From Pseudodesulfovibrio cashew (lineage in GTDB: Bacteria; Desulfobacterota; Desulfovibrionia; Desulfovibrionales; Desulfovibrionaceae): a stretch of 64,000 nt of DNA. Made by a program: the position numbers and the translations under genes. Position 1 is the first letter of the stretch. Each line of letters begins with the position of its first letter. Positions 8,594 through 16,961 of this stretch are shown here, in pieces. Under the pieces are notes generated by a model that saw nothing but the letters and a program-made list of their open reading frames with translations, had not been told where the DNA came from and did no database searches. Where the stretch lies: positions 496,001-560,000 of the forward strand of contig NZ_CP046400.1 in the NCBI RefSeq assembly GCF_009762795.1, read 5' to 3'.

Positions 8594-10472
8594 CGCGCAA
8601 CACCTCATCAAACCGGTCCACTAACGATTGGGCATCCAAACCGTGATGGGCAAGGACTTGGGAATTTGTCCCGCACACGGCTATTCCTTCGACACCTATT
8701 TGCACCAAGCGAGGAGCAGGACTACGCAGAGAGGCAAGAGCTTGGCCCAAAGTCGTCCCCTGCCCACCGTCAACCTGATGGTTATCCAAGCTGAAGAGAA
8801 TGTCTGTATCCTTGACAAGGTCAGCAAGCCATGCGGAATCCACCGTGCTCAGCCATGGCAGTTCAACCACGCCAATGTCATGCGGAGAAGCGTTGGCAGC
8901 AGCCAACGCCTGTGAGACAAGCACTGGACCATAGGCAAAGCATAAGGCCTTCCGCCCAGGCAGCAACACTCGCCCGTGCCCAATAGCGGCAGGAATTGCC
9001 TCAATATCAACACGTTCCCAAGGAATAGAGCAAATTCGCAGATACGACGGACCGGCATGATCCAGCAGGGTGGCAAGCAACCACGGGACATCAGCTTCAC
9101 AGCAAGGCTCTGCCATCAGCATGTCGGGGATACCCCGCAGCGCGGCTATATCTCTGACGGCTTGGTGAGAGTGTCCAGGCCCTCCCGGCACCACTCCGGC
9201 TAAAAAACCCGAGTACGTGACATTGGTTCTTTCTGTTGCGTTGTTAAATATCTGTTCGTTGGCTCTTGCAGTAAGAAAACAAGAAAAAGAATGGACGATC
9301 GGAAGGAATCCTTTGCCAGCCATCGCTCCAGCTTGTGAGACCATATCCTGCTCGGCTATGCCGCACTCAAAAAAACGTTCACGATGCTCGGCAGCAAACT
9401 TTCCAAGCCCGCAATCGAATTTAAGGTCTGCATCAAGAGCCACCAACTTCTTTCGCTCCTTGGCGGCATTAGCCAAGGCATCTTCGTAGGCAGGCACCAG
9501 CTTTTGCAGATAAGGCAATGGATTTGCGCATTCCCTGGAAGGGCCTTTGTGAAAAGCGATAGCCGGCCCTCCAGCAGATCGAAAGGCCGCTTCAATTCGC
9601 TCCTTAAGTTCCCTAAATGCCTCTGAATACAGTTCAGGATCAACCGCACCACTATGGTAAGGGTAAGGAGTGTCGTCGTTCTCATCCGCTGAATGCAAGA
9701 ATCGCAAAACGCCATGTCCTTTCCCCGTTTCCGCAAATATGACCTGAGGCCTCTTCCGCTCTTCAGCTACAGAGGAAAAGACTTCTTCCAATCCTTCGAA
9801 ATCATGACCGTTGACGGTTTCCACCCGCCATCCACATGCACGAAAACGGCTCTTCACATCGCCCTGCGGAGAGGTAAGATCAACCCAGGTATCGGATTGA
9901 ATGCGGTTGCGATCAACAATTGCCGTTATCTCCCACATGCCCGATTTCACGGCCGAGGCAAGAGACTCCCATAATTGCCCTTCCTGCATCTCTCCATCAC
10001 CAAGCATGACGAAAATACGCTGTCCCTTCTGTCTGCTCAGGCGGTTGGCCTGTACCATGCCTTTGGCCTTGGAAATTCCCATCCCCAAAGAGCCTGTATT
10101 GGCTACAATGCCAGGCGTACTTACATCAGGATGCCCGGGCAGGCCACCGAGCTGACGTAGTGTATGAATGGAATCGAAGGGAATCAGGCCCAAGGCTATC
10201 ATTACAGAGTACAGCCCAGGAGAATCGTGTCCCTTTGATGAAAAGTAGATATGCTCAACGTCACTACCGAGTTGTAGCTCCTTAAGAAATAACCATGTTA
10301 CAATATCCAGACTGCTGAAACTGGAGCCGATATGACCACTCCCCGCCCTTTGAATCATGTACAGGGTGTTCAAACGGCACATGTCGGCCAAAAGACGCCC
10401 CCGCCAAACAAGAGGCTTGTCCATTTCAACAACATAATCAAAAAACGTCCGGGGTATATACAACGGCTCCAT
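8586..10472 (-). CDS. Transketolase-family enzyme, full length
   Basis: 628 residues combining all three transketolase regions in one chain: an N-terminal TPP domain (GSGHIGSSFSSLDI, then GDGEMQEGQLWES with the GDG Mg/TPP motif and NRIQ), a pyrimidine domain (CGIAEQDMVSQAGAMA) with the catalytic Glu, and a C-terminal domain. It is shorter than housekeeping transketolase (about 660). It lies inside the glycan operon between the NeuB and NeuA homologues, so it probably makes or rearranges a sugar precursor rather than serving the pentose phosphate pathway (inference). GGAGAAGG lies just before the ATG. Confidence 0.85.
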   Translation of the reverse strand: MEPLYIPRTFFDYVVEMDKPLVWRGRLLADMCRLNTLYMIQRAGSGHIGSSFSSLDIVTWLFLKELQLGSDVEHIYFSSKGHDSPGLYSVMIALGLIPFDSIHTLRQLGGLPGHPDVSTPGIVANTGSLGMGISKAKGMVQANRLSRQKGQRIFVMLGDGEMQEGQLWESLASAVKSGMWEITAIVDRNRIQSDTWVDLTSPQGDVKSRFRACGWRVETVNGHDFEGLEEVFSSVAEERKRPQVIFAETGKGHGVLRFLHSADENDDTPYPYHSGAVDPELYSEAFRELKERIEAAFRSAGGPAIAFHKGPSRECANPLPYLQKLVPAYEDALANAAKERKKLVALDADLKFDCGLGKFAAEHRERFFECGIAEQDMVSQAGAMAGKGFLPIVHSFSCFLTARANEQIFNNATERTNVTYSGFLAGVVPGGPGHSHQAVRDIAALRGIPDMLMAEPCCEADVPWLLATLLDHAGPSYLRICSIPWERVDIEAIPAAIGHGRVLLPGRKALCFAYGPVLVSQALAAANASPHDIGVVELPWLSTVDSAWLADLVKDTDILFSLDNHQVDGGQGTTLGQALASLRSPAPRLVQIGVEGIAVCGTNSQVLAHHGLDAQSLVDRFDEVLRDE

Positions 10473-10498
10473 GCCTTCTCCAGTGTTGGACTCTATAC

Positions 10499-11557
10499 TT
10501 AGTCATTCTCTACCAGCTCGAATGTAACCAATTGATCTTCTGGCACATTCTCAAGCAACGTCTTGCCTATCAGGTTGTCGATCTCATAGGGAGGAAGACC
10601 ATTGCCTGGGCATTTAAAAGCAAAATCATCCCATTCTAAAACGTGACACGCAGGCAGGTCTCTTGCGGCGACAATAGATTTCGACATCTTGAAAATAGGT
10701 GATTTTTCAGAGGGCGTTGCAACCTTGACTCCATCACCAAGAGCGAGTTTCGCTCTACGTAAGCTTTTTACAGCCAACGAGAGGCCTCTCGGTGTCAAGG
10801 AAAAGGAATGATCGGTTCCCTTCCAGGCGTGATTGAGAGTAAAATGTTTTTCCACGATGCGAGCGCCCAGAATGTAAGCAGCCAAGCTCATGGTTGTACC
10901 GTTTTCATGATCTGAAAGACCAATTACGGCATTTGGAAACTCTTTGCGATACGTGGAGACAACGGATAAATTCATCTCCGAATAATCCAATATGGGATAT
11001 GCTGCCGTACATTGCAAAACGGCAACCTGATCATTGATGGCTGTAATTGTCTCATAAGCACGGACAACATCTTGCAAATCCCCGCCCCCAGTACTGATCA
11101 AGATAGGCTTTCCGGTCTCCGCAATACGCTTTTGCAAAACAGTATTACGCAAATCCCCGGAAGCTATCTTGTAAAAGGGAATATCGAGCTCTTCAAGGAC
11201 GTCCACGCTATTTAAGTCAAAAGCCGTCGAGAACATGGAGATGCCTAACTCTTTGCAGTAGGCCTGTATTTCAGCTAATTCTTCGAGCCCCAGTTCTAAA
11301 AACTCCCTATGTTCTCCATAGGTTTTCCCATAGCTATTTTCATTTTCATAGGGAGAATTGAATGCTTCTTTGGTTAGGAAGCTCCTATTGTCTCTCTTTT
11401 GAAATTTAACAGCATCAGCTCCGCAATCTTTGGCGGCCTTGACCATCTGCTTGGCAATCTCCACATCTCCCTGGTGATTATTGCCAATTTCCGCGATAAC
11501 GTAGCAATCAGTCTCATCATTAACGAGAACGCCGTCGAGGAATATCTCTCTATCCAT
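10499..11557 (-). CDS. NeuB-family nonulosonate synthase
   Basis: 352 residues. The N-terminal TIM-barrel carries VIAEIGNNHQGD, DAVKFQKR, YKIASGDLRN, STGG and VIGLSDHENG, all diagnostic of PEP-dependent sialic/legionaminic/pseudaminic acid synthases. The KHFTLNHAWKGTDHSFSL block supplies metal and substrate residues. The C-terminal ~60 residues form the SAF antifreeze-like domain. The reaction is condensation of PEP with an aldose such as a ManNAc-type sugar. AGGAAAAGGAAAC precedes the ATG. The aldehyde dehydrogenase stop lies 17 bp upstream. Confidence 0.9.
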   Translation of the reverse strand: MDREIFLDGVLVNDETDCYVIAEIGNNHQGDVEIAKQMVKAAKDCGADAVKFQKRDNRSFLTKEAFNSPYENENSYGKTYGEHREFLELGLEELAEIQAYCKELGISMFSTAFDLNSVDVLEELDIPFYKIASGDLRNTVLQKRIAETGKPILISTGGGDLQDVVRAYETITAINDQVAVLQCTAAYPILDYSEMNLSVVSTYRKEFPNAVIGLSDHENGTTMSLAAYILGARIVEKHFTLNHAWKGTDHSFSLTPRGLSLAVKSLRRAKLALGDGVKVATPSEKSPIFKMSKSIVAARDLPACHVLEWDDFAFKCPGNGLPPYEIDNLIGKTLLENVPEDQLVTFELVEND

Positions 11558-11574
11558 GTTTCCTTTTCCTGTAG

Positions 11575-13044
11575 TTACACCAGATCAGGCAAAATCACTG
11601 TGTAAACATCTTTAAGATTTGAATAAACATCCAAAGCCTCGGTTCCTGGCTCACGGGTTCCGTTGCCGGAAAGCTTGAGGCCACCGAAAGGCATGTGCGG
11701 TTCGCTGCCGTATGTTCCAGCGTTAATCATTACAACACCGGTCTGTACTCTGTTAACGAACTCGCCAGTTCGATGAACGCTCTTGGTATGAATAGCGGCG
11801 GTCAGCCCATAGGGCGAATCATTCACGATCTCAACCGCCTCATGAAAATCCCGCGCAGAATAGAGTACCGTGACCGGGCCGAACACTTCTGCCTTGGAGA
11901 GTTCATCTTTTCTTCCCACTTTCTCCAGGATCGTCGGCATCATATAGCAGCCATTCTGATGCGCATCCCCATCGAGACGTTGGCCTCCGGTCAGAAGGCG
12001 CGCACCACCGGCAAGAGCGCGTTCAACTGCGCTCTCCATACTCTCCAATTGTTGCCGGTTTATAACCGGCCCAAGATCGTCGTTATCAGTTGGGCCCAAT
12101 GAAAGCTTCTTTGCAGCTTCAACAAACCGCCCTCTGAACTCTTCATACATGCTTTCAAAAACCACAATTCGGGAAGCGGCGGCACACCGCTGTCCAGCGT
12201 TCGAAAATGCTGACAAAAGTGCCCATTTGACAGCATTGTCCATGTCGGCATCATCGCACACGACTAGGGCGTTCTTTCCGCCCAACTCCAAGGATACACG
12301 TCCCAGGCGCTTAGCCATAGTAGTGGCGATACGCCGCCCCACAGCAGTTGAACCGGTAAAGCTGACCACATCCACTTCTGGGTTCTCGACCAAAGGAGTT
12401 CCAGCCTCTTCGCCATACCCCTGAACGATATTCAAGACGCCGTCCGGCAACCCGGCAACCTTAGCAATGCTGCCTACGATCCAGGCAGTTGCCGGAGTAT
12501 CTTCAGCGGCTTTAAGTACGACGGTGTTACCACAGATAAGGGCCGGAAAGATCTTCCAAGCAACGTTGGCTATGGGGGTATTCGCGGCGACAATCAGGCC
12601 GGCAACGCCAAGAGGTTGACGGACGGTCATGGCGGATTTTCCGTCCACGCCACTTGTAGTGGTCCGTCCGTAAAGTCGCTGCCCCTCCCCCGCATAAAAT
12701 AAGGCCAAGGCTATAGCACCGTCGGTTTCACCCAGCGCCTCGCTTGGAGCCTTGCCCGTTTCGGCGGCCACGATAGCGGCGACTTCTTCACGCCTGGCCT
12801 TAATACCCATGGCGAAATCATGCAAAAGTTGCCCACGCTGAACAGGATTTGTGTTGCTCCACATCGGCCATGCTCTACGGGCCGCACGCACAGCCTCGGC
12901 CACCTCTGCCTTATCTGAACGGGTGACTGAGCAAAGCACTTGTCCATTATGAGGGGAAACCTTGTCGAAACACCTATCCCCTGTAGCAAATGTTTCTCCC
13001 CCTGCCACCCAGTTGCCAATTTCATCAGGAAAAACTGTATTCAT
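11575..13044 (-). CDS. NAD(P)-dependent aldehyde dehydrogenase
   Basis: 489 residues from MNTVFPDEI (GGAG upstream). ALDH landmarks are present: the cofactor-binding block VVLKAAEDTPATA, FTGSTAVGRRIA, general base Glu in LELGGKNA, catalytic Cys in NAGQRCAAASR, and EVFGPVTVL. It oxidises an aldehyde to a carboxylate in the cytoplasm. In this operon it could oxidise a sugar aldehyde for the nonulosonate route, though closest relatives of such enzymes are often succinate-semialdehyde dehydrogenases. The frame extends 27 bp further upstream, but that part lacks an SD. Confidence 0.88.
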   Translation of the reverse strand: MNTVFPDEIGNWVAGGETFATGDRCFDKVSPHNGQVLCSVTRSDKAEVAEAVRAARRAWPMWSNTNPVQRGQLLHDFAMGIKARREEVAAIVAAETGKAPSEALGETDGAIALALFYAGEGQRLYGRTTTSGVDGKSAMTVRQPLGVAGLIVAANTPIANVAWKIFPALICGNTVVLKAAEDTPATAWIVGSIAKVAGLPDGVLNIVQGYGEEAGTPLVENPEVDVVSFTGSTAVGRRIATTMAKRLGRVSLELGGKNALVVCDDADMDNAVKWALLSAFSNAGQRCAAASRIVVFESMYEEFRGRFVEAAKKLSLGPTDNDDLGPVINRQQLESMESAVERALAGGARLLTGGQRLDGDAHQNGCYMMPTILEKVGRKDELSKAEVFGPVTVLYSARDFHEAVEIVNDSPYGLTAAIHTKSVHRTGEFVNRVQTGVVMINAGTYGSEPHMPFGGLKLSGNGTREPGTEALDVYSNLKDVYTVILPDLV

Positions 13045-13061
13045 ATATCGACTCCGTTCCA

Positions 13062-13877
13062 TTACCAACACGTATAGCCACCATCCACGAGAATCTCCGT
13101 CCCGGTAACATAGGACGAAGCGTCAGATGCGAGGAAAACGAGCGGTCCTTTCAGTTCCTCGGCATTCCCCATCCTCCCCATAGGAACTCGGGCACAAAAT
13201 TTTGACTTGAAAGCCTCGTCCTGTCCTCCAAGAATTCCTCCAGGAGAAAGCGTATTGACGCGCACGCCGTGGGGGGCCCAATGCGAAGCGAGATATCGTG
13301 AAAAATTCACTACAGCGGCCTTGGAGGCACCATATGCTGGAGGCTTCAAAAACGGAGGATCCACTTCGATATGATCGTACATGCGCGAATCCGGGGAGAT
13401 CATTCCGTACATTGAACCTATATTGATGATGCTCCCTCCGCCAGATTCAATCATGCTTTCCCCAAAGACTTGGGCGCACTGAAATGCCCCGATAGAGTTG
13501 ACCCCAAAGATGGTTTCACACACTTCGAAAGGAACTGTGGTCATGTCATAAGACGTTGACAGGCCTCCAGGAGGCTGATCTATGCCAGCATTGTTTACCA
13601 AAATCGAGGGAGGGCCAAACTTTTCCCTGCACCAAGCCAGCACCGCTTGAAGCTCTTTTCGGCTCCTAACATCTGCATGGCGAATCGCAAACCGACCGGA
13701 AAACATTCCGCCTAATTGAGCTATCAGGGAATCCGTGTCTTCGGTCTGCAAATCGAACCCGACGACACTGGCCCCTGCCTCCAGAAGGGCCTCGGCCCAT
13801 ACAGGTCCGAGATTTCCCATAACACCAGTTACTATCGCGACCCGACCATCTAAACTGAACTTCGATATTTTTTGCAT
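13062..13877 (-). CDS. Short-chain dehydrogenase/reductase
   Basis: 271 residues with a Rossmann fold: TGVMGNLGPVWAEALLEAG (TGxxxGxG cofactor motif), NNAGID, Ser of the catalytic triad in IINIGSMYG, and YGASKAAVVN (YxxxK). The end DASSYVTGTEILVDGGYTCW is typical of FabG-like SDRs. It is a probable NAD(P)-dependent keto/hydroxyl sugar reductase or dehydrogenase acting with the downstream ALDH. It begins 6 bp after the regulator stop, so it is the first structural gene of the operon. The substrate is unknown. Confidence 0.87.
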   Translation of the reverse strand: MQKISKFSLDGRVAIVTGVMGNLGPVWAEALLEAGASVVGFDLQTEDTDSLIAQLGGMFSGRFAIRHADVRSRKELQAVLAWCREKFGPPSILVNNAGIDQPPGGLSTSYDMTTVPFEVCETIFGVNSIGAFQCAQVFGESMIESGGGSIINIGSMYGMISPDSRMYDHIEVDPPFLKPPAYGASKAAVVNFSRYLASHWAPHGVRVNTLSPGGILGGQDEAFKSKFCARVPMGRMGNAEELKGPLVFLASDASSYVTGTEILVDGGYTCW

Positions 13878-13883
13878 GATCGT

Positions 13884-14408
13884 TTATACAACCTTCCAGT
13901 TCGGCCTGCTTAAAAATACGTTCCGGCTTAATTCGAATTCATTCGGCCCAATATCAATGGCTCGCACTTTCCGTCCGACCTTGTTTTCCACGATACGGCA
14001 CAATTCCGCCATACGATCTTTGTCAACATTTCCTACGATAAGCACGTCGATCAGCCCGGAATCCTTTCCTTGCGCGTAATCATCCAAGATATACACGGCT
14101 TCCACCTCGCCTAGGCTGGCGACGACTTCGTCCACCAGCTTGTCGATGCCGAGCGACTTTCGGACGATGGAACTGATCTCCGGGAAAAAGGGATGTGCCT
14201 TGTTGGCCCGGAAATACACGCTTCGTCCGTTCTGCTCGCGCTCCAGATAGCCCGCCTCGCTCAAACTGTCCAATTCACTTTTCAAGGCATTAGGAGACTG
14301 TGAGAATTCCGTGGCCAATTCTCTGAGATAACAAGACACTTCCGGATTGAGAAAGAGCTTGAGAAGCACTTTTATCCGTGTTTTTGAGGTAAAAAGCTCA
14401 GTTAGCAT
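13884..14408 (-). CDS. Winged-helix regulator with nucleotidyltransferase-like C-terminus
   Basis: 174 residues from MLTELFTSKTRIKVL. Residues 1-75 are an ArsR/MarR-like winged helix (RELATEFSQSPNALKSELDSL as recognition region; LEREQNGRSVYFRAN as wing). The C-terminal part (VYILDDYAQGKDSGLIDVLIVGNVDKDRM) resembles a MNT-type nucleotidyltransferase fold, but the catalytic Gly-Ser and double-Asp pattern is not clear, so it may only bind ligand. It is first in the operon and likely a local regulator. There is no good SD; the inverted repeat at 14417-14435 occupies that position. Confidence 0.7.
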   Translation of the reverse strand: MLTELFTSKTRIKVLLKLFLNPEVSCYLRELATEFSQSPNALKSELDSLSEAGYLEREQNGRSVYFRANKAHPFFPEISSIVRKSLGIDKLVDEVVASLGEVEAVYILDDYAQGKDSGLIDVLIVGNVDKDRMAELCRIVENKVGRKVRAIDIGPNEFELSRNVFLSRPNWKVV

Positions 14409-14416
14409 GTGTGTTT

Positions 14417-14435
14417 CGTACAATTTTTTTGTACG
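14417..14435. promoter_or_regulatory. Inverted repeat at the head of the glycan operon (likely operator)
   Basis: CGTACAA-TTTTT-TTGTACG, perfect 7-bp arms, extending to 10-bp arms with one mismatch. It lies 9-27 bp before the regulator ATG. The position and symmetry suggest autoregulation by the winged-helix protein encoded immediately downstream. Seen: the symmetry. Inferred: the binding protein. Confidence 0.5.
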
Positions 14436-14570
14436 GAACGCAACCTTAGTCGGAGGATTGCACCTTGATCGAGCCAAATGATGATATTTCCGAACCAATA
14501 GGATTTTTTCCCGCCTCTTTCGTTCAGAAAAGGACTTTCCCCTATTGCCCTCGACCGGTGACTATGGCTT

Positions 14571-14653
14571 ATATGGCCCATATTTTCCCGGCCGCAAAGT
14601 CGGGAACTCCCCCCGAAAGGCCTCAATCACCGCCATGAGGCCTTTCTTCTTTT
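14571..14653 (+). terminator. Rho-independent terminator (plus strand) after an unassigned transcript
   Basis: GAAAGGCCTCA (14615-14625) pairs perfectly with TGAGGCCTTTC (14636-14646) around a 10-nt loop, followed by TTCTTTT. It reads in the plus direction, but no plus-strand gene precedes it: the genes to the left diverge from here. A perfect palindrome ATATGG-C-CCATAT sits at 14571-14583. Either a small RNA or a 5' leader with an attenuator starts between 14440 and 14600. I recognise no known RNA family there. The rest of the 345-bp gap 14409-14753 shows nothing else. Confidence 0.55.
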
Positions 14654-14753
14654 CAACACCGAAAACCATCTTGCCCTGCGGCATGGCTTGCCCTCAGGGC
14701 AAAACTTTGGCAATCAGTCGACTGACGATTCGCACTGCAATCCCGATTACATT

Positions 14754-14930
14754 ATGACGCGACTTCTGCTCACCATCGGATTCTTCCTTATCCTCACCCC
14801 CGTCGCTCTGATCCGGCGGGCGGCGGGATACGATCCCATGTCCCTGAAACGATGGAAGGATGGGCCCGAGAGTGCTTTTGTCAAACGGAACCACACCTTT
14901 GCTCCCGGAGACATGGAGTCTCCCCGCTAG
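14754..14930 (+). CDS. Small SxtJ-like membrane protein
   Basis: 58 residues starting MTRLLLTIGFFLILTP. One membrane helix is followed by a short polar tail with RNHTF and GDMESPR. Small membrane proteins of this style (SxtJ/DUF5989-like) commonly accompany NodU/CmcH carbamoyltransferases in polysaccharide loci. The stop lies 2 bp before the carbamoyltransferase ATG, so the two are translationally coupled. It is shorter than full SxtJ proteins, which have more helices, so the family assignment is tentative. Function unknown. Confidence 0.6.
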   Translation: MTRLLLTIGFFLILTPVALIRRAAGYDPMSLKRWKDGPESAFVKRNHTFAPGDMESPR

Positions 14931-14932
14931 AC

Positions 14933-16789
14933 ATGCCTGACGCCATCCTCGGGATTTCCGCCTATTATCACGACTCCGCAGCGGTACTGCTGCTGGACGG
15001 CGAGATCGTGGCCGCGGCCCAGGAGGAGCGGTTCACGCGCAAGAAGCATGACGAGGGATTCCCCCACCATGCGGCCAGGTATGTGCTAGATGAAGCGGGG
15101 CTCTCCCTGGCGGATTTGAGCGCCGTGGCATTCTACGACAAGCCCTATCTCAAGTTTGAGCGGCTGCTGGAGACCTACAACGGCTTCGCGCCCCGGGGGC
15201 TTACCAGCTTCCTCTCGTCCATCCCGGTGTGGATCAAGGAAAAGCTCTTCATGCGCAAGATGCTCAACGAGGAGCTGGACCGGCTGGGCAGGGGCAGACC
15301 GAAAATTCTCTTCCCCGAGCATCACCTCTCCCATGCGGCCAGCGCTTTCTATCCCTCGCCCTTCGAGGAGGCCGCCATCCTGACCGTGGACGGGGTGGGC
15401 GAATGGGCGACCACCACCATCTGCAAGGGATCGGGCAAGGACATCTCCGTCCTGCGGGAACTGCATTTTCCCCACTCCCTCGGCCTGCTCTACTCCGCGT
15501 TCACCGCCTTTTGCGGCTTCCGGGTCAACTCCGGGGAGTACAAGCTCATGGGACTGGCCCCTTACGGCAATCCGGGCGCGGCCAGGGTGGAGCAGTGGAA
15601 GCAGGCCATGTACGACGAGCTCATGGACGTGCGCGAGGACGGCTCCCTGCTCCTGAACATGGATTATTTCAACTACGCCACCGGGCTGACCATGTGCAAC
15701 AACGCCCGCTGGGAGGCCCTCTTCGGCATCCCGGCCCGTCAGCCGGAGAGCGACATCACCCAGCCCTACATGGACCTGGCCCTGGCCATCCAGCAGGTCA
15801 CCGAGGAAATCGTCTTTTCCCTGGCCGAGACCGCCCGGGAACTGACCGGCTGCGAGAACCTCGTCATGGCTGGCGGCGTGGCCCTCAACTGCGTGGCCAA
15901 CGGCAAGCTGCTCCGGCGCGGCACCTTCCGCGACATCTGGATCCAGCCTGCTGCGGGGGATGCAGGCGGTGCCCTTGGCGCAGCCCTGGCAGCCCGCCAC
16001 ATCTGGCAGGGCAAGGCACGCTCACCCGAACCTGACGACGCCATGCAGGGCGCGTACCTCGGCCCCGAATTCCACGAGGCCGACATCAACCGCGTAATAC
16101 GCAAACACAATGCTCCCAACGAGCAGTTCGATGATTTTTCCGCACTTACCGAAAAAGTGGCCGGGCTTCTGGCCGAAGGCAATGCCGTAGGCTGGTTCCA
16201 GGGACGCATGGAGTACGGCCCTCGCGCCCTGGGCAACCGCTCCATCCTCGGCGATCCCCGCCACCCGGAGATGCAGAAAAAGCTCAACCTCAAGATCAAA
16301 TACCGCGAGGGATTCCGCCCCTTCGCTCCCTCGGTCATGGAGGAGGAAGCCGCAGCCTGGTTCGAGCTCGACCGCCCCTCCCCCTACATGCTCATCGTGG
16401 CCCCGGTGGCCGAAGACAGATGCAACCCCCTTCCGGACGGCTACGACGCCATGACCATGTACGACCGGCTCTATGTCCAGCGGTCGACCATCCCGGCGGT
16501 CACCCACGTGGACTATTCGGCGCGCATCCAGACCGTGAGCAAGCGAACCAACCCGCGTTACTGGCAACTTATCGATGCCTTCAACCGCGCCCAGGGCTGC
16601 GGCCTGGTGGTCAACACCAGCTTCAACGTGCGCGGCGAACCGATCGTCTGCACCCCCGAAGACGCTTACGCCTGCTTCATGCGCACCGAGATGGATTACC
16701 TGGTCCTCGGCGATTTTCTCTTTGCCAAGGCCGACCAGCCGGACTGGAAAGAAGAAGGCGACTGGCGCGACCAATTCGAACTGGATTGA
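14933..16789 (+). CDS. NodU/CmcH-family carbamoyltransferase
   Basis: 618 residues from MPDAILGISAYYHDSAAVLL. The N-terminal ASKHA-fold domain carries GISAYYHDSA, the metal/adenylate residues in EHHLSHAASAFYPSPF, VDGVGEW and MAGGVALNC. The C-terminal YrdC-like substrate domain contains GPRALGNRSIL and NTSFNVRGEPIV. The family transfers a carbamoyl group from carbamoyl phosphate, via carbamoyl-AMP, to a sugar or antibiotic hydroxyl. Here it probably carbamoylates a surface glycan. The frame is open further upstream, but ATG 14933 directly follows the small membrane protein gene. Confidence 0.92.
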   Translation: MPDAILGISAYYHDSAAVLLLDGEIVAAAQEERFTRKKHDEGFPHHAARYVLDEAGLSLADLSAVAFYDKPYLKFERLLETYNGFAPRGLTSFLSSIPVWIKEKLFMRKMLNEELDRLGRGRPKILFPEHHLSHAASAFYPSPFEEAAILTVDGVGEWATTTICKGSGKDISVLRELHFPHSLGLLYSAFTAFCGFRVNSGEYKLMGLAPYGNPGAARVEQWKQAMYDELMDVREDGSLLLNMDYFNYATGLTMCNNARWEALFGIPARQPESDITQPYMDLALAIQQVTEEIVFSLAETARELTGCENLVMAGGVALNCVANGKLLRRGTFRDIWIQPAAGDAGGALGAALAARHIWQGKARSPEPDDAMQGAYLGPEFHEADINRVIRKHNAPNEQFDDFSALTEKVAGLLAEGNAVGWFQGRMEYGPRALGNRSILGDPRHPEMQKKLNLKIKYREGFRPFAPSVMEEEAAAWFELDRPSPYMLIVAPVAEDRCNPLPDGYDAMTMYDRLYVQRSTIPAVTHVDYSARIQTVSKRTNPRYWQLIDAFNRAQGCGLVVNTSFNVRGEPIVCTPEDAYACFMRTEMDYLVLGDFLFAKADQPDWKEEGDWRDQFELD

Positions 16790-16961
16790 TCCCCCCCGGC
16801 CTGCCCATCAGTTTTCTTGCGCGCATCGCTTCCATGGCGATGAAGCAGAAAATCCTGCCTTCCCTGAAAAAGAATAATAAATTCCGTGACAACAACTTTG
16901 GGTGAGTTGTAGGCTGAACCCGTTTGGGATCAGGGGGAACACTGTCGTCTGAGAGGTAGGC

